Shown one piece after another: positions 1-8,248 of a stretch of 33,597 nucleotides of DNA. The notes beneath the pieces are model-generated. The model had not been told where the DNA came from, searched no databases, and worked only from the letters and a program-made list of their open reading frames with translations. Origin of the DNA: JBHHYS01 sp046757645. GTDB taxonomy: Bacteria > Acidobacteriota > Terriglobia > Acidiferrales > 2-02-FULL-67-57. The stretch covers positions 1 to 33,597 of the forward strand of contig JBHHYS010000018.1 of NCBI GenBank assembly GCA_046757645.1, given 5' to 3'. Position 1 is the first letter of the stretch; every line of letters begins with the position of its first letter. A program made the translations under genes and the position numbers.

Positions 1-57
1 CTATGGTGTGTGGGCCGGCGGGGGCGTGGTAAGATTCTATCCAGGTCCACCCAGACA

Positions 58-1731
58 ATGCCTGACACTCAGCGCATTCCCGACGCGGTGCTGGATGTGG
101 TGGCGCCTGACGGCAGCCGACGCTCCGTGCGCATCACCCAATCGCCCTTCCTGATTGGGCGGGGCGAAGAGGCCGGCAACCACCTGCACCTGTCCGACAA
201 GCGCGTCTCCCGCCGCTGTGCCGCGCTGCTCTATGCCGAGGGTGTGTATCGTCTGGAAGACCGCGGGCAGCGCCACGGCGTCTTCGTCAACGGCGAAAAG
301 ATCGACGTCCGGCCGCTGCGCGACCGCGACACCATCACCTTCGGCGCCGGCGCTTCCTACCAGCTGATTTTCCATACCGGCCGGCCGGACGAACCGCTCC
401 CCCAGCTCCTCTCCCGGCTCGAGCGGGCTTCAGCCCTGGAGCCCGGCGCCCGTGACCTGCGCCACCTGAGTCTGCTGTTGGAAGCCACCGCCCTGTTGCA
501 CTCCCCGCGGCCCCTGGAGGACGTGCTGGGGGCGATGGTCGACCGTGCCCTCACCATCACCGATGCCGACCGGGGGTTACTCCTCGAGGCCGACCCCGCA
601 ACCGGCTTGCGCCCCCTGCTGGCCCGACAGCGCGGCAGCGGGGAGTTGTCGGCCGAAAGCCTCCAGCCCAGCCGCACCGCCATCGCCCAAGCCCTCGAGC
701 AACGCCGCAGCGTGATGGAATATGACGTGGCACACGCCGGCCCCCTGCGCGAGGCCCACAGCATCGTAGCCCAGCAGCTCCGCTCGGTCATCGCCATTCC
801 CTTACATTCGCTCTCCGCGTTCCGCTCCAGCGACACCACCTACGTCTCCACCCCAGGTGACCTCTTGGGCATGCTCTACCTCGACAGCCGCCGCCCCGCC
901 GCTTTTTCCCGCCTGGAGCGGCAGATTCTGGACGCGCTCGCCCGCGAAGCCGCCAGCGTGCTCGACAACGCCCGGCTACTCCAGAAAGAACACCAGCGGC
1001 GCCGCCTGGAGCACGAAGTGGCCATCGCCCGCGAAATCCAGCAAACCCTGTTGCCCCGCAGCTTCCAGCACTTCCCGCACCTCCAAGTCACCGGCATCAA
1101 CCACCCCTGCCTAGCGGTGGGGGGGGACTACTTTGACCTGATACAACTCAGCCCCGACCGCACCGCCTTTGTCATCGCCGACGTGTGCGGCAAAGGTCTG
1201 GGGGCGGCGTTGTTGACGGCGATGCTGCAAGGCACCTTCTTCGCTATGACCCTGGGGCAGGAACCCGCCAGCGTCTTCACTCATGTCAACCACTTCATCT
1301 GCGCCCGCTCCAAGATGGAGCGTTACGCCACGCTCTTTTTCGGCATCCTGGATAGCGGCGGCCGGCTGGAGTTCATCAACGCCGGCCACCCGCCTCCCCT
1401 GCGCGTCCACGCCGGTCGGGTGGAGCCCGTCTTCCCGGCCGAGTCTCTTCCTCTGGGTCTGATGCCGGAGGCGGAGTTCGCCACCGCGTCCGCCACCCTC
1501 GACCCCGGTGACACCCTGGTGCTCTTTACCGACGGCATCAACGAAGCGGTGGACCCCCAGGACGAAGAGTTTGGACTCGAGCGGCTGCGCGCGGTAGTGG
1601 CGCGCCACGCCACGGCCGGGGTCGAAGAGCTGCAGGCCGCGATCCTGAACGCCGTCGGAGAATACACTCGCGGCGCTCCCCAGGCCGATGACCTGACCTT
1701 GTTGATTCTCCACTACCGCGGCGCCGCCTAG
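58..1731 (+). CDS. FHA-GAF-SpoIIE type serine phosphatase
   Basis: A 557-residue cytoplasmic signalling protein. From the ATG at 58, an FHA phosphothreonine-binding domain spans about residues 14-100 (LIGRGEEAGNHLHLSDKRVS, then HGVFVNGEKI). A GAF-like sensor region covers about 130-305, followed by a short helical linker (HEVAIAREIQQTLLP). A PP2C/SpoIIE phosphatase domain runs from about 330 to the end. Metal-binding and core motifs are visible: VGGDYFDL, IADVCGKG, FINAGHPPPL, LFTDGINEA and DDLTLLILHY. The architecture is that of RsbU-like phosphatases, which usually control anti-sigma-factor antagonists; the target here is unknown. An in-frame GTG at 10 would add 16 residues. I prefer 58 because the added residues are low-complexity Arg/Gly, but the window edge hides the upstream context. 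No partner switch genes are adjacent. Confidence 0.9.
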   Translation: MPDTQRIPDAVLDVVAPDGSRRSVRITQSPFLIGRGEEAGNHLHLSDKRVSRRCAALLYAEGVYRLEDRGQRHGVFVNGEKIDVRPLRDRDTITFGAGASYQLIFHTGRPDEPLPQLLSRLERASALEPGARDLRHLSLLLEATALLHSPRPLEDVLGAMVDRALTITDADRGLLLEADPATGLRPLLARQRGSGELSAESLQPSRTAIAQALEQRRSVMEYDVAHAGPLREAHSIVAQQLRSVIAIPLHSLSAFRSSDTTYVSTPGDLLGMLYLDSRRPAAFSRLERQILDALAREAASVLDNARLLQKEHQRRRLEHEVAIAREIQQTLLPRSFQHFPHLQVTGINHPCLAVGGDYFDLIQLSPDRTAFVIADVCGKGLGAALLTAMLQGTFFAMTLGQEPASVFTHVNHFICARSKMERYATLFFGILDSGGRLEFINAGHPPPLRVHAGRVEPVFPAESLPLGLMPEAEFATASATLDPGDTLVLFTDGINEAVDPQDEEFGLERLRAVVARHATAGVEELQAAILNAVGEYTRGAPQADDLTLLILHYRGAA

Positions 1732-1764
1732 CCGCTGGCCCGAGGCGCCCATTGAAGGAAGGAT

Positions 1765-1839
1765 TGGCTGGGAGGCTAGGACTCGAACCTAGATTCTCGG
1801 ATCCAGAGTCCGATGTCTTGCCGGTTAGACGACCTCCCA
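1765..1839 (-). tRNA. tRNA-Gln (anticodon CTG)
   Basis: A full cloverleaf can be folded on the minus strand. The acceptor stem TGGGAGG pairs with CCTCCCA, and the D stem GTCT pairs with AGAC. The anticodon stem TCGGA/TCCGA closes the loop CTCTGGA, giving anticodon CTG, which reads CAG. The T arm is CTAGG-TTCGAGT-CCTAG. Discriminator G and an encoded CCA follow at 1768-1765. It stands alone and has its own promoter. Confidence 0.95.
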
Positions 1840-1872
1840 GCCGTCGAGGTCGCGGAGACCGAACTCAGAGTT

Positions 1873-1901
1873 ACTTTAGGCGGGGGAGGAAAAGGTGTCA
1901 A
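1873..1901 (-). promoter_or_regulatory. sigma70-type promoter of tRNA-Gln
   Basis: On the minus strand, a -35 TTGACA (1901-1896) lies 17 bp from a -10 TAAAGT (1878-1873). Transcription would begin near 1866, about 27 nt before the mature tRNA 5' end. Confidence 0.8.
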
Positions 1902-1916
1902 GCGGGGGCGGGCGGC

Positions 1917-2768
1917 CTAGGGCCGCGCGTGGGCAAAGCGAGCATTGGCGTTGTTTAATTCCAGGTAGAGGGTTTGTCCGGGGCGAAGCTCTACAGGCAG
2001 CTCCCAGCGCAAGTGGACGTCGCCGGCACGTACCTCATGCCAGAGGTTGGTGAGCCAGTAGCGACCCGGGGGCAGACCCCGGAGCCGGGCGAAGCCTTCA
2101 TGGTCGGTCTCGGTCTGGGCCAGCAGATAGCGGGAGTGGATCAGTTGCAAGACTTTCTGACGAACCCGGCGCTGGTAGCTTTTTTTCTGCACTCGCCAGG
2201 CGGCGGCCGCGTTGAGGTCGAGCAGATGTTCATCCATCCCGTCCTTGCTCTCCGGGTGGAGGATCAGATAGCTGCGCACCTCTTCCCAGTAGCGTTTCTC
2301 TGACTTTTCCCATTTCTCCGGATTCTTCTCGCGGTCGCTGAGCTTGGCCTTCCGTTTGGGAAAACCCAGCCCCACCATGATGAGGTTGCGGGTGACGTAG
2401 GCCCGGCGAAACTCGGGGACGTTCATCACCTCGTCCACCGTAAGCGAGGCCAGGAAGTCATTGCCCTGCAAGCTGACGGTTTCGTGGCCCCTCATCCACT
2501 CCTTCAGCTCCGGGCTGACGTTCAATTTGTCCACAAAGGACTCCAGGTTGGGCGGGGCAACCTGCTGGCGGGCGATTTTTTCGATCTCCGGCAGGCTGGC
2601 GCGCAGCAGGTAGAAGGGCTGGCGCATCACTTTTTCGGGCCGGCCATGCGTGGGGGCGGCGCGCACCGCGAATTCCAAGGTGGCGTCGCTCCGTTGGGCG
2701 GAGACACCGAGCGCCAGCCCCAGCTCCGCCCCCACCAAGAACGTCACCGCCAGAAATGCGCGCATCAT
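1917..2768 (-). CDS. secreted protein of unknown function, C-terminal carboxypeptidase-regulatory-like segment
   Basis: A 283-residue protein beginning with a signal peptide (MMRAFLAVTFLVG...LGVSAQ; cleavage probably after SAQ). A longer frame runs upstream into the preceding tonB-like gene, but the signal peptide fixes the start at the ATG pair 2768/2765. The middle is charged and rich in Lys, Glu and Arg, with no motif I recognise. The end (GFARLRGLPPGRYWLTNLWH, then a beta-rich tail) resembles the GLPPGRY signature of carboxypeptidase-regulatory-like beta-sandwich domains, which often decorate outer-membrane or secreted proteins. It lies 58 bp after the TonB-family gene on the same strand and is probably cotranscribed with it, so an envelope role is likely. 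The specific function is unknown. Confidence 0.7.
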   Translation of the reverse strand: MMRAFLAVTFLVGAELGLALGVSAQRSDATLEFAVRAAPTHGRPEKVMRQPFYLLRASLPEIEKIARQQVAPPNLESFVDKLNVSPELKEWMRGHETVSLQGNDFLASLTVDEVMNVPEFRRAYVTRNLIMVGLGFPKRKAKLSDREKNPEKWEKSEKRYWEEVRSYLILHPESKDGMDEHLLDLNAAAAWRVQKKSYQRRVRQKVLQLIHSRYLLAQTETDHEGFARLRGLPPGRYWLTNLWHEVRAGDVHLRWELPVELRPGQTLYLELNNANARFAHARP

Positions 2769-2826
2769 GGGTCGGAGAGCGGAAACGGAGAATCGAGGCA
2801 CGACGCCAAAAATGTCGGCACGCAGG

Positions 2827-3933
2827 CTAGAACAGCTGAAAGTTGACTTCAATGGCCATATACACCTTGACGGGTTTGCCGAAGCGTTCGGCGGGCTTGA
2901 AGCGCCAGTTCTGCACGGCGCGCACCGCTTCTTCGTCCAGGCCCAGACCCAAGCTCTTCTGCACGCGGACGTCGCGGACGCGGCCATTTTCGTCCACGAC
3001 GGTCCACAGCACCACCACCCCTTGGTACCTGGCCTTGCGGGCCTCTTCGGAGTACTCCGGCCTGGGACAATAGAGGCAGAGGGGCGCGGAGACGTTGCCC
3101 CCGATACGGAACACCCCGCCGCCGGTGCCCCCGCCCCAGCCCGGACCTACGCCAGGGCCGCGACCACTGCCCACACCCCCGCCGTACCCAGTGCCGATTC
3201 CTCCCCCACCGCCCGGACCCCCGGAGAGAACGTTGCTGTTCGCCAGCGGATCACCGTAGGTGGGTAGGTTCGGGTTCTGGATCTTGATGTCCGGCGGCAC
3301 CACCACCGTGGGTTCTGCGGTCAATTGCGGAGTGGGATTCCGAATCACCGCGGCGGGGGGCGTGAGCTGATCCTTCAGGGAAAACTTGGGGAGACGCCCC
3401 TTCGCGGGTGGCTGCGGGAGGCGCTCACCGCCACCGCCACCGCCGCCGGCCTTCTGGGTCGAGGGCGGCAGCGTCAATTGGTAGGGAGAGATGTCTTCCA
3501 CCCCCACCAGCTGGACAACCTCCTCCGGCTCCGCCTGCGCCGCCTGACGGGCAAAGGGGAAGACGGCGAGAAACAATGCGGTAAGGTGTACCGCGATCGA
3601 GACTCCCCAGCTGCGTTCGAATTGCCGCTTGTAGATTCGCGACTCCCAAATATCCGCCACCTCCACCGGCTTCGAACTCGTGCGCACCGGCGGCAGCTTT
3701 TCGGGCCGGAAGAGTTCCCGCAGGGTTTGCCTGAAAGCCTGGTGCCAAGCGCCAATTTCCAGCTCCCAGCGCGGGGGTTTATACAGGGCGACTCCGGGGA
3801 CTCGCCGGGGCAGCGGCCCAGGCCGGGAGGGGCGAAAAAGCTCCCGCAGCGCTTCCCGGAAGGAGCGGTGCCAAGGCTGGATTTCTACCAGCCACTCCCG
3901 CTCCCATGCCTGCTTGTTGCGTTCCCCGTGCAT
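2827..3933 (-). CDS. TonB-family energy transducer with duplicated cytoplasmic N-terminus
   Basis: A 368-residue TonB-like protein. The cytoplasmic N-terminus (1-105) holds two copies of a Trp/Arg-rich motif (residues 12-35 and 55-77, sharing WHxxFRxxLRELFRP). One membrane span follows at about 108-130 (WGVSIAVHLTALFLAVFPF). A periplasmic linker rich in Pro and Gly comes next, including two polyglycine tracts near 163-170 and 240-275. The C-terminus is a TonB domain (RPEYSEEARKARYQGVVVLW, VRDVRVQKSLGLGLDEEAVRAV, NWRFKPA). TonB proteins pass proton-motive energy from ExbBD to outer-membrane receptors; no exbBD or receptor gene is in the window. No good Shine-Dalgarno is seen upstream of the ATG at 3933. 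The gene diverges from ileS. Confidence 0.9.
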   Translation of the reverse strand: MHGERNKQAWEREWLVEIQPWHRSFREALRELFRPSRPGPLPRRVPGVALYKPPRWELEIGAWHQAFRQTLRELFRPEKLPPVRTSSKPVEVADIWESRIYKRQFERSWGVSIAVHLTALFLAVFPFARQAAQAEPEEVVQLVGVEDISPYQLTLPPSTQKAGGGGGGGERLPQPPAKGRLPKFSLKDQLTPPAAVIRNPTPQLTAEPTVVVPPDIKIQNPNLPTYGDPLANSNVLSGGPGGGGGIGTGYGGGVGSGRGPGVGPGWGGGTGGGVFRIGGNVSAPLCLYCPRPEYSEEARKARYQGVVVLWTVVDENGRVRDVRVQKSLGLGLDEEAVRAVQNWRFKPAERFGKPVKVYMAIEVNFQLF

Positions 3934-4019
3934 GATTCAACTGGCCGGCCTTGCTTCCGGCACCCCTCCGTCTAGTGTAGATGCCGGGGCCGCCAAAGGG
4001 ATGCCTGGTTTCCCGGCCG

Positions 4020-4048
4020 CTGACATTCCCCGCCCTTCATTGTAACAT
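4020..4048 (+). promoter_or_regulatory. probable promoter of the ileS-lspA-lgt run
   Basis: CTGACA (4020-4025) lies 17 bp from TAACAT (4043-4048) in the 194-bp gap between tonB and ileS. It predicts a leader of about 70 nt before the TTG start at 4128. The leader is GC-rich and shows no T-box features. Confidence 0.5.
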
Positions 4049-4127
4049 AGATGATTCTGTGCCGCGGCCACGGAGGCGCAACGGCAGCGCCCCGCGGCCT
4101 CGACGGGCGCCGGACCAGGGGAAACAG

Positions 4128-6941
4128 TTGAAAGCGTCGCTTGAACTGAAAAATACGCTCAATTTGCCTCGCACCGATTTCCCCATGAAGGCCCGTCTGC
4201 CCCAGGCGGAGCCGCAACGCCTGGCTCGCTGGGAGCAGGAAAAGCTCTACCAGCGACTCCGCCAAGCCCGCCGGCAAGCCCCGCTCTTTGTGCTCCACGA
4301 TGGGCCCCCCTACGCCAACGGCGAGGTCCATCCCGGCACGGCGCTGAACAAGATCTTGAAGGACTTCGTGGTGCGCTCGAAGTCGATGGCGGGCTTCAAC
4401 GCCGCCTTCGTGCCCGGCTGGGACTGCCACGGCCTGCCCATTGAAATCAACGTGGACCGCGAATTGGGCAGCCGCAAGGGCAAGCTCTCCGCGCTCGAAA
4501 TCCGTCAGGCCTGCCGCGCCTACGCCGCCCGCTTTGTTGACCTCCATCGCCAGACCTTCCTGCGCCTGGGCTGCCTGGGCGACTGGCAGAACCCTTACCT
4601 AACCATGAGCAACGACTACGAATTCACCATCGCCGACGCCTTCCTCCGCTTCCTCGAAAAGGGCTACGCCTACCAAGGCCTGAAGCCGGTTCTCTGGTGC
4701 TGGCATGACCAGACGGCGCTGGCCGAAGCCGAGATTGAGTACGAGATGCGCACCAGCCCCTCTATCTGGGTGCGCTACCCGGTCATCGAGAATCCTCCCG
4801 GGAAGGGAAACTTCTACGCCCTGATTTGGACCACAACGCCCTGGACACTGCCTGCCAGCCTGGCTCTTGCCTTCCACCCGGACATTCTCTACGCGGTCGG
4901 GGTGGATGAAAAAGGAGACGAATACCTCGTTGCCGAAGATCTTCTCAACCGAGTTCAGAAGGAAACCGGGCTGAATTTAACCACCGGCACAACCCCGGCC
5001 GCGCCGGGCAAGTCCCTCGCGAACATGAAATTCAAGCACCCCTTTCTGGACAAGACTCTGCCGGCAGTGATGGCCGAGTATGTGAATTTGGAGCAAGGTA
5101 GCGGCATCGTCCACACCGCCCCGGGCCACGGCGCCGAAGACTTCGAGACCGGACAGAAATATGGGCTGGAAACCTACTGTCCGGTGGATGCAGCGGGGCG
5201 ATTGACCGACGGGCCGCAAACCTACCGGGGCCGGCAGGTCTTCGACGCCAACCCGCGCATTGTCGAGCTATTGCGGGAGCGCGGTCATCTGCTGGCGCTC
5301 GGGCAGATCGAACACTCCTATCCTCACTGCTGGCGCTGCCATAACCCCCTCATCTTCCGCGCTACGGAGCAGTGGTTCATTTCTCTCGACCACCACCGCC
5401 TCCGGCAGCGCGCCCTCGATGCTGTCCGCCAGGTGGCCTGGATTCCACCCTGGGGCGAGGAGCGCATCAGCGTCATGATCGAAACCCGGCCCGACTGGTG
5501 CATCTCCCGCCAGCGCGTTTGGGGTGTGCCCATCCCGGTCTTCTACTGCGAAGCCTGCGGGGAGAAGTTCACCCACGTCCCCACACTGCGCACCGTGGTG
5601 CAGTGGTTCAAGCGCGAGGGCGCCGACGCCTGGTACCGCCACGATGCGCAGGATCTGCTGCCGCAGGGCACTCGCTGCGACAACTGCGGCCAAACCGGCT
5701 TTCGCAAAGAAACTGACATCCTGGACGTCTGGTTCGACTCCGGCTCGAGTCATCTGGCGGTTCTGGGTCGCGCCCCGGAGCTGCCCTGGCCCGCCGACTT
5801 GTACCTGGAAGGCAGCGACCAGTACCGGGGCTGGTTCCACAGCTCCTTGCTCGTCGCTCTGGGGGTGAAGGGCGCCTCGCCCTACCGCAGCGTGCTCACC
5901 CACGGCTGGGTTCTCGACCCCGAGGGACGCCCGATGTCGAAGTCGTTGGGCAACTTCATTCCCGCGCGCGAGATTTGCGAAAAATACGGCGCGGAGATTT
6001 TTCGCCTGGCCACCGCCTCGGTGGACTACCAGGCCGACATCCGCTTCGGCCCCGGACTGTTGGAGCAAACGGCTGAGGCCTATCGCAAGATTCGCAATAC
6101 CTTTCGCTTCTGCCTGTCGAACCTCTACGACTTTGACCCGGCCGGCGACGCCCTGGAGCCGACCCAACTCACCGAGCTCGATCGCTGGCTGCTGCGCCGC
6201 ACCGCGGAACTGGTGGAGCGCGGCCGCGCCTGGTACGATGGTTACGAGTTTCACAAGCTCTACCACGCCCTCTACAACTTCTGCACCGTGGAGCTCAGCG
6301 CCCGCTACTTTGATATCATCAAGGATCGCCTCTACACCTTCGCGCCCGCCTCCCGCGAGCGCCGCTCCACGCAGACCGCACTCTATCGCATCGCTCACGC
6401 CCTGACCCGCCTGGTGGCTCCCATCCTCTGCTTCACCAGCGAAGAGGTCTGGGAGCGTCTGCCCCGCGCCCCGGAACAGGCCCCCAGTGTCCACCTGGCA
6501 GGGTTTCCCCGCCGAGAGGAGGTGGACGCCGAGCTTCCCCCGGAAAAGGCCGCCAGCTGGGAGACGTTGTTCGCGGTGCGGAGCGAAGTCCTGAACGCCT
6601 TGGAGCGCGCCCGCCAGGCGAAGAAGATTCGCAGCTCGCTGGATGCCCAGGTCTATCTACGAGTGAATGGAAGCCTCACCTCGTTGCTCGAAGAGTACAA
6701 GGATCAGTTGCGGGCCCTCTTCATCGTCTCCGCGGTGCGCCTAGGGCGCGATGCCCAGCCAGAAACCTACAAGTCCGACCGACCCGGCCTGGAGATCGCG
6801 GTGCAGCCGGCCGAAGGAAAGAAGTGCGAGCGCTGCTGGAACTATTCTCCGCGCGTGGGCACCTTCGACCATTATCCAACCGTCTGCGAGCGCTGCGTCC
6901 CGGTGCTGGAGGCGCTCGCCGCCGGCAAAGGTGTTCAGTGA
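4128..6941 (+). CDS. ileS: isoleucyl-tRNA synthetase
   Basis: Charges tRNA-Ile with isoleucine. I place the start at TTG 4128, preceded by AGGGGAA. This gives 937 residues, close to the 938 of E. coli IleRS, and begins in register with the family (LKNTLNLPRTDFPM). The longer frame from 3981 would add low-complexity Arg/Pro sequence. Visible features are VPGWDCHGLPIE, the editing-domain signature WTTTPWTLPASLAL, VHTAPGHGAEDFE, a Cys4-like insert (CEACG...CDNCG), DVWFDSGSSH, MSKS at 603-606, and a C-terminal zinc knuckle (C900, C903, C920, C923), as in bacterial type 1 IleRS. Unusually, the HIGH ATP-binding motif reads H68-P-G-T71, and MSKS is preceded by Pro rather than Lys. The frame is otherwise intact. 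The stop shares one base with the lspA start. Confidence 0.96.
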   Translation: MKASLELKNTLNLPRTDFPMKARLPQAEPQRLARWEQEKLYQRLRQARRQAPLFVLHDGPPYANGEVHPGTALNKILKDFVVRSKSMAGFNAAFVPGWDCHGLPIEINVDRELGSRKGKLSALEIRQACRAYAARFVDLHRQTFLRLGCLGDWQNPYLTMSNDYEFTIADAFLRFLEKGYAYQGLKPVLWCWHDQTALAEAEIEYEMRTSPSIWVRYPVIENPPGKGNFYALIWTTTPWTLPASLALAFHPDILYAVGVDEKGDEYLVAEDLLNRVQKETGLNLTTGTTPAAPGKSLANMKFKHPFLDKTLPAVMAEYVNLEQGSGIVHTAPGHGAEDFETGQKYGLETYCPVDAAGRLTDGPQTYRGRQVFDANPRIVELLRERGHLLALGQIEHSYPHCWRCHNPLIFRATEQWFISLDHHRLRQRALDAVRQVAWIPPWGEERISVMIETRPDWCISRQRVWGVPIPVFYCEACGEKFTHVPTLRTVVQWFKREGADAWYRHDAQDLLPQGTRCDNCGQTGFRKETDILDVWFDSGSSHLAVLGRAPELPWPADLYLEGSDQYRGWFHSSLLVALGVKGASPYRSVLTHGWVLDPEGRPMSKSLGNFIPAREICEKYGAEIFRLATASVDYQADIRFGPGLLEQTAEAYRKIRNTFRFCLSNLYDFDPAGDALEPTQLTELDRWLLRRTAELVERGRAWYDGYEFHKLYHALYNFCTVELSARYFDIIKDRLYTFAPASRERRSTQTALYRIAHALTRLVAPILCFTSEEVWERLPRAPEQAPSVHLAGFPRREEVDAELPPEKAASWETLFAVRSEVLNALERARQAKKIRSSLDAQVYLRVNGSLTSLLEEYKDQLRALFIVSAVRLGRDAQPETYKSDRPGLEIAVQPAEGKKCERCWNYSPRVGTFDHYPTVCERCVPVLEALAAGKGVQ

Positions 6942-7444
6942 TGTCTTCCCCGACTCTTCCGACCCGCACTTCTTATCTCCTGCTCGCCGGCGCCATCCTT
7001 CTCCTGGATCAAGCGAGCAAATGGCTGGTGGGCCACTCGCTGGCCCTGGGACAAACTCGCCGCGTGATCCCCGGCTTGTTCAACCTCACCCATTTGCAAA
7101 ACCGCGGCGCCGCTTTCGGCCTACTGGCGGATTTCGCTTCCCCTTTGGTGCTTGTTTTTTTGATTGCGTTCTCTGCTGCGGTCCTGGTGCTGCTGGGGAA
7201 CTGGCTGTGGCGTGGGCCCGGGTCGCGGTGGGCGGGCTGGGGATTGGCGTTGATCTTGGGCGGTGCGTTAGGTAATCTGTTTGACCGGCTGCGCACCGGC
7301 CGGGTGGTGGACTTTCTCGACTTCCATCTCGGAGCCTATCACTGGCCTGCCTTCAACCTGGCTGACACCACCATCGTCGTGGGCGCCGCCGTGCTCCTGG
7401 CCGAACTCCTGCGCAGCCGGCATCGCGTTCCGGGTGAGGATTAG
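6941..7444 (+). CDS. lspA: lipoprotein signal peptidase (signal peptidase II)
   Basis: A 167-residue inner-membrane aspartyl protease that cleaves signal peptides of diacylglyceryl-modified prolipoproteins. Four hydrophobic segments are visible. Family motifs are LLLDQASKWLVG, NRGAAFGLL, GNLFDR and FNLADT; the Asp residues of the last two are the catalytic pair. The ATG at 6941 overlaps the ileS TGA by one base (TGATG), indicating translational coupling; a longer frame inside ileS is not needed. The lgt start follows its stop directly, so successive lipoprotein-maturation enzymes are cotranscribed. Confidence 0.96.
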   Translation: MSSPTLPTRTSYLLLAGAILLLDQASKWLVGHSLALGQTRRVIPGLFNLTHLQNRGAAFGLLADFASPLVLVFLIAFSAAVLVLLGNWLWRGPGSRWAGWGLALILGGALGNLFDRLRTGRVVDFLDFHLGAYHWPAFNLADTTIVVGAAVLLAELLRSRHRVPGED

Positions 7445-8248
7445 ATGCTTCCCAAACTTTTCACGCTGGGCGATCTCTTCACGCTGCACACCTATGGGTT
7501 GCTGGTGGCTTTGGGCCTGCTGGTGGGTATCTACACCGCAGGACGGTTTGCGCCGCGCATCGGAGTGGCGCGGGAAACAGTGTGGAACCTGGGCGTCTAT
7601 ATGGCGCTGGCGGCTTTACTGGGCGCCAAGCTGATGATGATGGCTATCGAGTGGCGCTACTTCTACGCCTACCCGCGGGAAATTTTCTCCTCGGCGACGC
7701 TCCACGCCGGGGGGACCTTCTACGGTGGCCTGTTGTTTGCCGTGGCCCTCGCCGTCGGCTACGCGTGGCGCTACAAGTTGGATTTTGCTTCGCTGGGGGA
7801 CGTCTACGCCCCCGGCATCGCCATCGGTCACGTGCTGGGCCGGTTGGGCTGTTTCAGTGCCGGCTGTTGTTGGGGAAAACCCACCGATCTGCCCTGGGCG
7901 GTTACCTTCACCAATCCCTACAGCGCCCAAATTGTGGGGGTCCCTCTGGGGGTGCGGCTCCATCCCACCCAACTCTACGAAGCCTTCGCCGAAGCCGCCA
8001 TCTTCACCGTGCTGGTTCTCCTCTGGCGCCGGCGGCGTTTTCCCGGGCAGATTCTTGCCAGCTACTTGATGTTGTATGCGGTGGCGCGCTTCATCATCGA
8101 GTTCTTCCGCGGCGACCCCCGTGGCGGCTTCCTCTTCGGCGGTACACTCTCCATCCAGCAGGGGCTCAGCGTGGTAGTGTTGGTTGCCGCGGGGCTATTC
8201 TGGCTGGAGAAACGCCACCACCGCATCCCGCCCCCCCATGCCGGCTAG
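7445..8248 (+). CDS. lgt: prolipoprotein diacylglyceryl transferase
   Basis: A 267-residue multi-pass inner-membrane enzyme. It transfers diacylglycerol from phosphatidylglycerol to the lipobox cysteine of prolipoproteins, the step before LspA. The Lgt signature is clear: GRLGCFSAGCCWGKP at about 137-151, preceded by HAGGTFYGGLL and followed by HPTQLYEA and RFIIEFFRGDPRGG, which carry conserved arginines. Seven hydrophobic segments are visible. The ATG directly follows the lspA TAG, and the gene ends 11 bases into the next gene. Confidence 0.96.
   Translation: MLPKLFTLGDLFTLHTYGLLVALGLLVGIYTAGRFAPRIGVARETVWNLGVYMALAALLGAKLMMMAIEWRYFYAYPREIFSSATLHAGGTFYGGLLFAVALAVGYAWRYKLDFASLGDVYAPGIAIGHVLGRLGCFSAGCCWGKPTDLPWAVTFTNPYSAQIVGVPLGVRLHPTQLYEAFAEAAIFTVLVLLWRRRRFPGQILASYLMLYAVARFIIEFFRGDPRGGFLFGGTLSIQQGLSVVVLVAAGLFWLEKRHHRIPPPHAG

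Noticed and set aside
1752..1958. Short plus-strand frame near tRNA-Gln
   Set aside because: It reads through the tRNA and its promoter on the opposite strand; no ribosome-binding site or family pattern.
4055..4127. Possible T-box regulator ahead of ileS
   Set aside because: The leader is only about 70 nt, lacks the T-box sequence and shows no terminator hairpin with a T tract.
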